DNA of 53,882 nucleotides from Ochromonas danica (taxonomy: Eukaryota; Sar; Chrysophyceae; Chromulinales; Chromulinaceae): the NCBI GenBank assembly GCA_015146655.1, contig VKHL01000178.1, positions 1 to 53,882 on the forward strand. Direction: 5' to 3'. The translations under genes were made by a program, and so were the position numbers. Positions 34,001 to 44,285 of this stretch are shown in pieces. Positions within the stretch are counted from its first letter, which is position 1, and the number at the start of each line of letters is the position of its first letter. Below the pieces are notes generated by a model. It was not told where the DNA came from. It did no database searches and worked only from the letters and a program-made list of their open reading frames with translations.

Positions 34001-34760
34001 GACTGGATGGAAGGCCGGTCGCGCTTTCATGGATGGCTTGGACTATCTGGACAAAACCTTCTTGGAGCAGGACAGTGACTCGGTCAGCTCGGTGAGCAGC
34101 GATGATGACAAAGAAGAAGAAGAAGAGGACGAGGGGGGTAGTATTCGCTCCAAAACGAGGAAGAAAAGTCAGAGAAGCAAGAGAAACAAGAAGAGCAAGG
34201 GAGGAGATGAAGCTAACGTCTCGGCCAAGAGCTCGTCGCTGCCTGTCGATCAGCAAGCGCAGCAGCAGCAAGTTCTTCAGGAGGAGGAGGAGGAACCACT
34301 GTCAAAGAAACATCTCTTCCGCCCGCTGGACCTTGATACTCGCAACCAGCAGGTCCAGTATGAGGAGTGGCGGTCCAAGGTGGGCGGACTTGCTCCTGTG
34401 AAGGCGCCGGTTATTCAAGTCCGTCGCAAGCCCAAGGGCCGCTCTGCTCCCTCTCCCACCAAACCAGACAATTACGAATTTGGTATGCTCAAGGCCATGT
34501 TGCCCGAGGCGGTGGAGCAGGAAGAGGAAGATTCCGGCAACAGCAGTGCTGGCGAGCAAGATGAGCAAAGGAAGAGAGCCAGCAAGAAGCAGAAACAACG
34601 CGCACACGACCGAGATTTCTGGTCTGAAATATTTGGGGGCGTGCGTTCCTATGGAGAGATCGCTCGCATGCTGGCCGACCAAGCGGCGTCAAGTCTACCC
34701 GCTGAGCCACCGCAGCTCTCCCAACAACCCAAAACGAGCGATGAATGCTGCTTGTCTTGA
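28020..34760 (+). CDS. Giant TPR-CHAT protein with degenerate CHAT (caspase/separase-like) active site
   Basis: A single 6.7-kb exon encodes 2246 residues. Residues about 20-200 are helical, TPR-like repeats (YPVEYALANYALARQLFADM, then NYPMMHALICIFMGRLF). A long acidic, Ser-rich middle follows. The C-terminal third matches the CHAT fold in order: SLIICAPPFLRLVPWHLLLF (about 1393), AEVFLIRLGPSLTLFEM, CRVLHVAAFKQP (about 1674), CTLAVLSRYGL (about 1717), GAASVLVPLWEGSGQGPISL (about 1773) and AVRATQLWL (about 1808). In active CHAT proteases the third pair reads like LHIAxHG and LSAC; here the His is Phe and the Cys is Tyr, so the domain is probably not a protease. A large acidic insertion splits the fold (about 1480-1660). 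A coiled-coil tail follows. TPR plus CHAT is a common bacterial layout, so ancient transfer is possible, but base use looks like its neighbours. Confidence 0.75.
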   Translation: MNNTELLEESPNGYEITTGAPKESEQAVRHYLDLLERFNRIEYPVEYALANYALARQLFADMSRTSSDEEKAKIIENALFYFNQALELFDHRNYPMMHALICIFMGRLFRERSLLISPRSFLAQRSTPADSLQFGIDQALEALPLYAANKAYRIEHALCCLELGQLIVLQLDLPAFCENATLREEALGYLERAASLVTEAPETITYKRDNGLVVRWRPADEKSYPQHVQMLMDGLPLDFLPGRVAFLLGRLEEGWSFHVDDDSEREVHIARAFEQFTFGSRPRYQNSRSTDWTLAHHRLALLVLKNPRLIDADYEVDERGVPLSDLPLQAALSHLVQALRHASPGLTRAQRMDLHFHAAQTYISLLQVVIDRVPYGESVTKAIVQAEAVDLISSAVQQLLEARKRVTAANTQSVQDAYVYYYSSLKLAEYRMLQAACGESLEEQEREACLEDSVRYLVDACLARPLADNLDLHYLGGAQMAQMVAALQRPHATSKAYAKVLMSHAALTNRSLFCPVTTQTSGMLEEKLRKDLRRHLSQAALAAVRGAGRVWTKLHLGGTVLQERPAAGYASWAFEDLPAAHRMEEREHSFSWSLEGQQPAEGSHVVPRASPPRTVPPLLLPSTMSSNGQPKSLKKVYVSGEDIPENLLAPSASNSNNNHPTTESFPPPEGPVPLHALGHIPTPSALLRQGSEEEGRIVASGEARRLPQSPYVGRMRYRVPPLAQMREIDKANRVAFGMSRGQVVSLLPAAHGSHTVVVDRRGDKRDDGQDLSSKPNRSAASTKDSGQARVGLERVKEENNSDDGSIPSKTDEQNPPPIQNHEDLHREGRTANEEVESNGDGDDDDEEEEEEEEGDVNEQDGSLVGSRGSKSIGSKLLGAMTTSWQGGRPRSKRIRGSPPPASSDLEAKPNSLTRPWNWLVGRGMRTYPEGGASGKEAPSRKKLLSFLPSLTSRGKGKDGSNKMGKKSSLPKVAGTGGISEASGFWVSSPRAFFLLLLLSRGARSELVLRGRSLQVLSGERVAAILYRLKAKHRATFCTLVRSLRVTCRQAVADLLPSQSVLELARLSTPELHQLFRSQAQVAAKLDALEHLLAFKISKYDFFLPLIGCGPTLSTPLQALDESLLQADTLLANLALEKQYALIHEGEKQGKRGQERGRVETLQDGGRGGKWHDSVSSQAPSLSSASSSHVRVFAPNRGRKAKEGMIAEEAQQAEEEEEEVLTGRMTFSLSQLLDGCGYYFHAQQGLKDMALQNLGQEECLWLWHLPSVPGHPLLLILLWREDSHSLHAHFSSQQAREARLSAEREKQKKKRSKPEKGSEEEKLRQHFRSKGLVVEMAKSDLDASHTLQYVRRYLDALHSQPFSRKAALVDDALRALSCALAVTELLLLMPATVRSLIICAPPFLRLVPWHLLLFEDSVTPSSSTVAPSSSPAVSQQPVLVRHLAEVFLIRLGPSLTLFEMSMAQSRSIRQVAGLHRLCALDGEDRRRSLHSEATMHPRSGAALGGVRGPGLEAACVANTFSADPLDSHVLADAAAEKDLLQTAILGEERIDDYRRFKQSLRRFLDGEEEEQQEEDAQQLEEDRRLQRLRSLAWGDMEPLPEQGPRGKQQRRKEKNRKNRGRNFKKEEEEEEDSELSGEDGEESEEEEKEEEDEAFRDALGHVMEEHRENVIALTACRVLHVAAFKQPHLAALLLPGGSISAREWVRRIFIKNCTLAVLSRYGLCDDVRADSSSQSQERLATEEAEAEEAEAERSWEMVEALIISGAASVLVPLWEGSGQGPISLAQLLFLVRFYAILPSRSRARLPISEAVRATQLWLKDCSADDAIAFLAKAPIPASAREVIIAEVEAQVAASRPPDSSGKFPSSSSSVSSVSRTEASDRQHGTVAFEDTAGNRVGGQRKLFSHFLCWGSFIVCGAGGAAGGGVHHPDLTEEHEDAEGGALGDGLWSDAELNNIVFEISVLRMEGRLQEAKELEHHLLLLRIQRMKERYDRVKETGWKAGRAFMDGLDYLDKTFLEQDSDSVSSVSSDDDKEEEEEDEGGSIRSKTRKKSQRSKRNKKSKGGDEANVSAKSSSLPVDQQAQQQQVLQEEEEEPLSKKHLFRPLDLDTRNQQVQYEEWRSKVGGLAPVKAPVIQVRRKPKGRSAPSPTKPDNYEFGMLKAMLPEAVEQEEEDSGNSSAGEQDEQRKRASKKQKQRAHDRDFWSEIFGGVRSYGEIARMLADQAASSLPAEPPQLSQQPKTSDECCLS

Positions 34761-35265
34761 TCGATCATTTGCTGTTCGATTGTGGTGAATGATTAGTATA
34801 TCTTCTGATTGCATCGTGCTGATTCCAATAGCTGACTTGTCGTTTCCTGAGCAGTTCCTTTTCAAGTTGCGTGTATATAGTCGAAATGTAGCAAAGTTGG
34901 GAAGTGTGCATTTACTTAAAACATCCATAATTAACTGTTTACTGTGTGCTATTAACTGCTTATCAGTATCAATACGAACATCAGCAATGCTGTGCTTTGA
35001 GATTCTCGCACGATCTGGATGCGCTGCTGTCTAACTAATCATTATTACACCATTACAGAATACTTACAGGATAGACTACAGTAACATTGCGACCCCAGCA
35101 CCAAAAGTCCAGATATCTGGGAATCTGGAGTCTCGGGAGGTTTCGTCTCATCAGCTGCTGTCTGCACACAGTATACAGTGCCCAGTCCAAATTAGTTATT
35201 TCATTTTATTTATCTCTTGATATAAAGAGTGGAATTTGAAATTAAAGGCCACATTTCTTCATGAA
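34761..35265. other. Intergenic region upstream of the EGF-like gene
   Basis: A 505-bp AT-rich spacer containing the 3' flank of the TPR/CHAT gene and the promoter of the EGF-like gene. It contains a perfect 12-bp palindrome, listed separately. No gene seen. Confidence 0.5.
35109..35120. promoter_or_regulatory. CCAGATATCTGG perfect palindrome
   Basis: A 12-bp perfect palindrome, followed by GAATCTGGAG, 146 bp upstream of the EGF-like gene ATG. It shares the CCAGATAT core with elements upstream of RRP15 and in the 46.3-kb divergent promoter. Confidence 0.45.
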
Positions 35266-36293
35266 ATGAACCATCATTTCGTTTTGAATGGATTTGGATC
35301 GATTTGTTCGTTCTCCATCTTGGCTGCCTTCTGTCTTCTGATTCTGATCGGAACTGTCCGCGGGGACTGCTCCTCCATGAACTACTGCAATGGCCATGGC
35401 ACTTGCGTGAATGCAACCAGCACATGCGTCTGCTTCGATGGCTGGGGCTCTCCAAACGACATCACTTTGTATCGCGCGCCGGACTGCTCGAAGCGTTCCT
35501 GCCCGGCAGATCGAGCTTGGGCGGACGTGCCGCTGTCCTCCACGAGTGCCCACCAAATGGCTGAGTGCTCTAATAGAGGCGTCTGCGACCGCTCCACTGG
35601 AGCTTGCGCTTGCTTTGATGGCTTTGTTGGGAATGCTTGCCAGCGCACCAAGTGCCCTAGCGATTGCTCTGGCCATGGAGTCTGTCTGAGCATGAAGCAG
35701 TTGGCGCGAATGGACAGCGCATTGCCATTGGGACCTAACACTTATTACGAAGGGGACGAAGACGGAGCTACCTGGGACGAGGACAAAGTTTTTGGATGTC
35801 TGTGTGACTCATCTTGGCCGGTTGGTCTCGGCGCTGGCCAGCGACAGGAACCAGAATGGTTTGGTCCAGATTGCTCCTTGAGTAAGCCATGTTCACTTGC
35901 CATTGATAGCGCAGATATCACAAAGCTGGACTGGAATGTTTTGTAGGGCATTGTCCTTCTGCCGATAACCCGCGAACATCTCGCGTTGAGACAAACTGCA
36001 CGGGCGTGGTCGCTCAAAACTCGATCTATGCCGGCGAGGACGGCAACTTGTGCCAGGTCAGCGTCTTCTCTTGATGATCTTCAGCAACCTTTCCTGGTCA
36101 CTGATTCGATGCGATATCGTTGAAATAGGTGGACTGCGCGAATCAGGGACTCTGCGATTACTCGACAGGTCTTTGTCAGTGTTTCGACGGGCAGTACGGA
36201 GATGACTGCTCGATAATAGACCCCCTTGCTGTCTATTCCTACTGGAAGCAACGAAAGAGCTCCCTCTTTACCAGCCGTGAACAAGTGTATTAA
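35266..36293 (+). CDS. Secreted EGF-like (tenascin-type) Cys-rich protein
   Basis: Three exons, 35266-35881, 35947-36056 and 36129-36293, give 296 residues. A hydrophobic leader ([20 protein letters not shown]) precedes the mature part. At least four EGF-like modules follow: [48 protein letters not shown]... and, in the last exon, [20 protein letters not shown]. There is no membrane anchor at the C-terminus, so it is probably secreted; a role in adhesion or cell covering is inferred from the family only. A two-codon upstream frame (ATGAAATGA at 35261) overlaps the start ATG at 35266 and could lower translation. Confidence 0.78.
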
Positions 36294-36400
36294 TGAGTGT
36301 GATAAGCCCATCCTTTGTCGTTGCAACACGGTGTAAACAGACTCGGAAGCGTTTCCCAATTATCATACAGACCGCTACTACGTACAATCTACTCATATAT

Positions 36401-38101
<1,701 letters not shown>

Positions 38102-41100
38102 ATGAATCGCACCATCATCTCCTTGACCGTAAGTTTTATCCTTTTGATTATACGTGTGAGAAAAGTGAGCCTTACGTCTGGGTTGAATGATTGTTCAGAG
38201 CAGAAGATCTGCTGCAGCTCTCAAGCGTTATGTTTCCACGGCTGATATCTTTAAGCCTGCGGATCAGTTTCTCCCTCGCCACATGGGATCTCAAGGCGCT
38301 GATCGTCAGACGATGTTGGACACCTTGGGCTTCTCCAAAATCGAAGACTTGGTCCAGTCCACTGTTCCAGAGTCTATTCGCTTGAGAGAACCGCTAAAGT
38401 TGGACAATCCTCTCAGCGAAACTGAGGCGCTGAATAAGTTGAAAGGCATAATGTCAAAGAACAAGGTCTACAAGTCTTTCATTGGCATGGGCTTCTACGA
38501 GACTGTTGTGCCGGGTGTTATTTTGCGCAATGTGGGTCTTCTTTTTGCCTGCGCTATTGCGTCATCCTAATATTCCTCCTCTCAATTAGGTTTTGGAGAA
38601 TCCTGGATGGTATACAGCCTATACTCCTTACCAGGCTGAAATCTCTCAGGGCCGCCTTCAATCTTTGTTGAACTTCCAGACAATGGTCACCGATCTCACT
38701 GGACTGGCGCTTAGCAATGCCTCTTTGCTCGATGAGAGCACTGCTGCTGCTGAAGCGATGTCGATGTGCTTCAACTTGAAGGGTCAGAAGAAGTGTCGCT
38801 TTTTTGTATCCGATGCTTGCCACCCGCAGAATATCGCACTCATCCAGACACGCGGAGATGCTCTTGGCATCACTGTAGAAGTTGGTGAAGTTGAGAAACT
38901 AGACTTGACTCGCGGAGATTTGTGCGGCGTTCTTATCCAATACCCTGATACCTATGGTGAGTCAAGTGTCCTTCTGTTTCTGACCCCTGCAATGTTGATC
39001 ACATTTTCAAAATGGTACAGGCGGCGTTAAGGATTGGTCGGATTTTGTTGCTCAGGCCCATACCAATGATTGTATGGTGGTGGCTGCCACTGATTTGTTG
39101 GCTAGCGTCAAGCTCAAGCCTGTTGGAGAAATGGGCGTGGATATTGCGATCGGTTCGGCTCAACGTTTTGGCGTGCCCATGGGTTTTGGTGGACCCCACG
39201 CTGCTTTCTTGGCAACCACTGATACCTAGTAAGCATATTGTGCTGTACCGCGTTTACTGACTCTAATTAATGGCATTTTTGCTTAGTTCACGCAAAATGC
39301 CTGGGCGTATTATCGGCGTCTCTGTTGATTCACGTGGACAACCAGCTCTACGTATGGCTATGCAAACTCGAGAACAACATATTCGTCGTGACAAGGCTAC
39401 CTCCAATATTTGCACAGCGCAAGCCCTTCTTGCAAACATGGCTGCATTTTATGCTGTTTACCATGGACCCGACGGATTGAGGCGCATTGCCGACCGCGTT
39501 CATGCTATGGCAGTGTACACTGCCTCTGCGCTTCAGCACCATGGTTTCAAGATCCGAACAGCCAAATCTCCAAGAGATTTTTTTGATGGCTTCTTTGATA
39601 CCTTCCTTGTCGACCTCTCCTCCTCTGGTCTTACCAGCGATCAGCTGCAGAAAGCCGCTGAAAAGAGGGGGTTGAATGTTCGCGTTGTTGATAATCATAC
39701 AGTGGGCCTATCTTTCGGTGAAAGTATCTTTCACGAAGATGTCCAAGGCTTGCTGGAGGCCTTTGGTGTTTCACGCTCCCATCAGGAGGCTTTCGATGCT
39801 TCCAGAGATCACGCCACGACAAATCTTTCTACTGGCTTGCAGCGTCAAAGCACTTTTCTGAGCCATCCCGTCTTTCAGACCTACCGCAGCGAGACTCAAA
39901 TGTTGCGCTACCTGAAGTACCTTGAAAACAAAGATCTCTCTTTGAATACTTCCATGATTTCCTTGGGCTCTTGCACCATGAAGCTCAATGCAACCAGTGA
40001 GATGGCACCGATCACTTGGCCTGAGACTTGCAATCTGCATCCATTTGTTCCTCGCGATCAAACTGAGGGTTACTTAGAGATGATTCGCGGGCTTAATCGA
40101 GACTTGGCTGAGATTACCGGATTCGCAGCCGTCTCTGCCCAGCCTAACTCGGGAGCCCAGGGTGAATATGCTGGTCTGTTGTGTATTCGCGCATACCATC
40201 AATCACGTGGGGATAGCAAGCGAAATGTGTGTCTCATTCCTGTGTCAGCTCATGGTACGAACCCTGCCAGCGCTGCCATGTGCGGTATGACTGTTGTTGT
40301 GGTGAAAAGTGACGCCAATGGAAACATCGATGTTGCCGACCTGAGCGCTAAGGCCCAACAATACGGTGATCGCCTTGCTGCTCTTATGGTCACTTACCCT
40401 TCAACCTATGGAGTATTTGAGGAACGAATTCAAGAGATCATTGGCATCATTCATCAACACGGTGGACAGGTGTACATGGATGGTGCGAATATGAATGCTC
40501 AAGTTGCACTCACTTCTCCTGGTCACATTGGTGCTGATGTGTGCCATCTTAATTTGCACAAGACCTTTTGCATTCCTCATGGAGGAGGAGGACCTGGTGT
40601 CGGAGCAATCGGTGTGAAGGAACACCTTGCCCCTTTCCTTCCTGGTCATCCTGTCGTGCCCGTCTCTGGTGAAGGAAACAACGTGGTCCCCAAACAAAAT
40701 ATGACTGTCTCTGCCGCCCCGTATGGTTCTGCCACGATTTTGCCTATTTCTTGGATGTATATCAAAATGCTCGGAGAGAGTGGACTGCGAGAGGCCACCA
40801 GCATGGCCATTTTGAATGCTAATTATATGGCTAAGCGCTTGGAGAATGCTTACAATGTGCTCTTTCGTGGTAAGAATGGGCAGTGCGCTCACGAGTTTAT
40901 CATCGACCTTCGTCCGTTCAAGGTCCATGGTGTGACCGAAGAGGATGTGGCCAAGCGTTTACAAGACTATGGATTCCATAGCCCCACCATGTCATGGCCT
41001 GTCCCTGGAACTCTTATGATCGAGCCTACTGAGTCCGAGGACAAGGCTGAACTTGATAGGTTTGTTGATGCTATGTTGTTTATTCGCCAGGAGATCGAGG

Positions 41101-41348
41101 ACGTTGTGTCTGGTCGCATTGCGATAGCAGAAAGCCCTTTGAGGAACGCCCCCCATACTCAAGACGTTGTCTTCGCGGACAATTGGAATAGAGTCTACTC
41201 GCGTCAGCAGGCTGCTTTCCCTGCTCCTTGGATCAATGCCGGCAAAAAGTTTTGGCCAACAGTGGGTCGCGTTGACAATGTCTATGGCGATCGCCATCTG
41301 GTCTGTACTTGCCCTCCAGTTGAAGTCTACGAGACGGTCACCGCCTGA
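38102..41348 (+). CDS. GLDC: Glycine decarboxylase P-protein (glycine dehydrogenase, decarboxylating), mitochondrial
   Basis: PLP-dependent P subunit of the glycine cleavage system, needed for photorespiration and one-carbon supply in the mitochondrion. Five exons, 38102-38128, 38199-38531, 38590-38956, 39021-39228 and 39287-41348, give 998 residues, normal for the eukaryotic single-chain form. The leader [20 protein letters not shown] is a basic mitochondrial presequence spliced from a 9-codon first exon. Motifs: [46 protein letters not shown], and [17 protein letters not shown] with the PLP-binding Lys near residue 736. The C-terminus ends ETVTA. Introns are confined to the first third. Confidence 0.97.
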
Positions 41349-41808
41349 GCAATGTATTCTGTTGCTCGTTTTATTGCATGTTAATTTAGAAAAGTGGCTT
41401 CTTGTTAGTCGGGTAGTTTTGTGTCCATGAGTTAGATGGTGTTAACCGAACCGCAAGCATTTGGATTTCACTCTCACTTTTTCTCTGTTGGCAATCTGGG
41501 TTTTTGGGGAACTGGCTGGCTGGCCTGGGGGAGGGTGGTAACGGATGGCTGGGAAGCTTCTCTCTCTCTGGCTGTGCACTCTCTGAACACTGTGGCTGGC
41601 TCTGTCTGGCTGTGCGCGCGATGCCATGCCATGCGATGGTCGAGGCTGATGACTAAATCCGAAGCCTTCTCTAAGGTCTCTTTCTTGGTTGTTAATCTTG
41701 GCGTGTGTACTTGCTCCCCTCAAGTCATTCGTCTATTAATAAATCTCAAAACCCAGAAACAATACATATTTTGAAAAACCTCTATAAAAAAGTCCTATTC
41801 AATCTAGA
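41349..41808. other. Intergenic region between GLDC and PABP
   Basis: A 460-bp spacer with CTGG-rich runs (GGCTGGCTGGCCTGG near 41513-41527) and CTCTCTCT. It carries the GLDC 3' end and the PABP promoter. No gene seen. Confidence 0.5.
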
Positions 41809-43979
41809 ATGACCACTGTTCCTCCTGTCGCCCCTATGCAATCCGCCTCTCTCTATGTCGGAGACCTCCACAAGGATGTCACTGAGGTATGCATTTTAGA
41901 CGCCATTTTCTCTAACTCAGATGGTGAATTTCTCTCGTTGTTGTCTGTGCCTTTAGAGCGCTCTCTTCGAAATGTTCGAGCGAGTTGGTTCCGTCGTTTC
42001 TCTCAGAATCTGCAGAGACGCCGTAAGCTCAGCTCAATACTTCTCAAATTTCTTGCAATGGATGTTCATTCAATGGTTCTTCACATTAGATCACTCGCCG
42101 CTCTTTGGGCTATGCTTACGTCAACTTCCAGCGCGCTGAGGATGCCGAGCGTGCTTTGGACACCATGAACTTCTCTGAGATCATGGGCAAGCCTTGCCGT
42201 ATTATGTGGTCTCAACGCGATCCTAGCCTTCGCAAGACCGGTATGGGCAATGTTTACGTGTCTAACTTGCCTCCCTCCGTGGACAACAAAGCTCTCTACG
42301 ACACCTTCTCCGTCTTCGGAAATATCTTGTCCTGCAAGGTCGTCACTGATGAGAACGGCACTTCCAAGGGCTATGGATATGTGCATTTCGAAACTGCCGA
42401 AGCTGCCCAGGACGCCATCCAGAAGTTTGATGGTACTAGCATCGACGACGTCGAAGTGCACGTCAGCCACTTCGTCAAGCGCCAGGATCGCTCTGCTCAA
42501 GCTGTCTGGACCAATCTCTATGTCAAGCAATTCCCTGTTACTTGGGATGAGCCTAAGTTGCGTGAAATCTTCTCTGCCTTCGGCCCTATTGGTAACATCA
42601 TGTTGTCTCGTGACGAGACCGGCAAATCCAAGGGCTTCGGCTTTGTCAACATGGGTGATCACGAATCTGCTGTGAAGGCTGTTGAGACTCTCCATGAGAA
42701 GACTTTCGAGGAAGGTGAGACTACCTTCTCTCTGTACGTTTCCAAGGCTCAAAAGAAGGCGGAGAGAGCTCGCGAGCTGAAGAGCCGCCGTGATCAGCTC
42801 AATGCTGAGAGAGTGACCAAGTACCAAGGCATGAATTTGTATGTCAAGAACATCGCTGATAGCATCAGCGACGAATCTTTCCGTGAAGCTTTCGCGCCTT
42901 TTGGCACCATCACTTCTGCTAGAATCATGCGCGATGAGGCCAAGACCTCCCGTGGTTTTGGATTTGTTTGCTACTCTTCCGCTGAAGAGGCCGCCAAAGC
43001 TGTTGCCGAGATGAATGGCAAGGTTATCGGTGGAAAGCCTCTGGTGGTCACGTTTTATCAACGCAAGGAAATTCGCCGCGTGCAGTTGGCTGCCTCTTAT
43101 GCTCCAAACATGCGCTTCCCACAGAACGTGAATCCAGGAATGCCTTTGCCTTTCATGGGTATGTATCTTCCTCAGGGACAGAATTTTGCTCAAGGTGGCC
43201 CTCGTGGCCAACCCTTCCCTTTCCCTGGTGCCCCCATGGCTCCTGGAAGAGGAGCTCCTGCCGGCGCCCCTCGTGGTAATCCTCAGTTTGGCGGTCCTCG
43301 CCCTGGAAACTTCTATGGTGGAGTGCCTCAGTATGGTGTTCCTCCTCAGGGTGTTCCTCAGGTTCCTGGTGGCTACAAGCCTCGTCCTCAAGGTGCTGGC
43401 GCTCCTTATCCTATCCCTATGCAAGGCGCCATCCCAGCTGCGTTTCCTGGTGCTCCTCAGGGCCAAAATCGCAGACCTGGTCCTGGAGGTCCCGGAGTGC
43501 CTCCTCAAGGCATGGGAATGCCTGCTCGTGGACCTCTCCCACCTCAGGCGATGCCCAGACCCATGGGCTATCCTGCCGCTCCTGTTCAGATGCCTCCTCA
43601 ACAACAACAGCAATTTCGCGGCTTGAAATTTACTAGCCAGGCGCGCAATCAGGTGGGTCCTCAAGGTGTGGTTGATGCTCAAGGCGCCATTCCTTCTCAG
43701 CCTATGCCTGCTCTTGTCCCAACTCCTGCTATGGATTTCGCTACTGTTCTCCTGTCAACTCTTGATCCTGGTGCCCAGAAGAACATGATTGGCGAGAAGT
43801 TGTATCCTTTGATCCACAACCTCACTCCTGATCAGGCTGGCAAGATCACAGGAATGTTGCTGGAAATGGATAACGGTGAGTTGCTGAACCTCATCGAAAG
43901 TCCTGATGCACTCAATTCCAAGGTCCTCGAAGCGCAGACTGTGCTGAGAAACCACCAGCAGGCCAACACGGAGGCATAA
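41809..43979 (+). CDS. PABPC: Poly(A)-binding protein, four RRMs and a C-terminal MLLE domain
   Basis: Binds mRNA poly(A) tails and promotes translation and mRNA stability in the cytoplasm. Three exons, 41809-41886, 41957-42022 and 42090-43979, give 677 residues. Both introns fall inside RRM1 (SASLYVGDLHKDVTE / SALFEMFERVGSV / RRSLGYAYVNF). RRM2 (GNVYVSNLPPSVDNKALYDT), RRM3 (TNLYVKQFPVTWDEPKLREI) and RRM4 (MNLYVKNIADSISDESFREA) follow, each with its RNP1 (GYGYVHFE, GFGFVNMG, GFGFVCYS). A Pro/Gly/Gln-rich linker leads to the MLLE domain, with KLYPLIHNLTPDQAGKITGM and LLEMDNGELL, the PAM2-binding site. Codon use is strongly biased, as expected for a highly expressed gene; this also leaves a long but meaningless open frame on the opposite strand. 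Confidence 0.97.
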
Positions 43980-44285
43980 GGGGATGCTTCTGCTTGATAA
44001 CATGGTCAAGTGCCTTAGAAATAAGCGCATGCATTGAATGGCTACACTCACCAATTTCCAATTAACAACCAAGAGAAACAACAACATTCTACATCTATGC
44101 TCTGCATTTTTTCCATTTTAAATGAAGCACATTCCACTAGCTTAAACTACTCCCGAAGCACATCAGATAATCTGAAGAGACCGACCGGTACTTCTAATCC
44201 AATAGTTGCGTCCATAGATGAGATTGGAGAAGCGCATTTTGTTTTGGTCCCTAACACAAAGAGCAAAACCAAAATAAATTAAGAG
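43980..44285. other. Convergent spacer between PABP and the PIH1 gene
   Basis: AT-rich 3' untranslated DNA of both genes. No gene or structured RNA seen. Confidence 0.5.

Noticed and set aside
42081-43682. A 533-codon open frame on the strand opposite PABP
   Set aside because: It mirrors the strongly biased codons of PABP, is His/Arg/Ser-rich and has no family motif; the PABP frame has full domain support.
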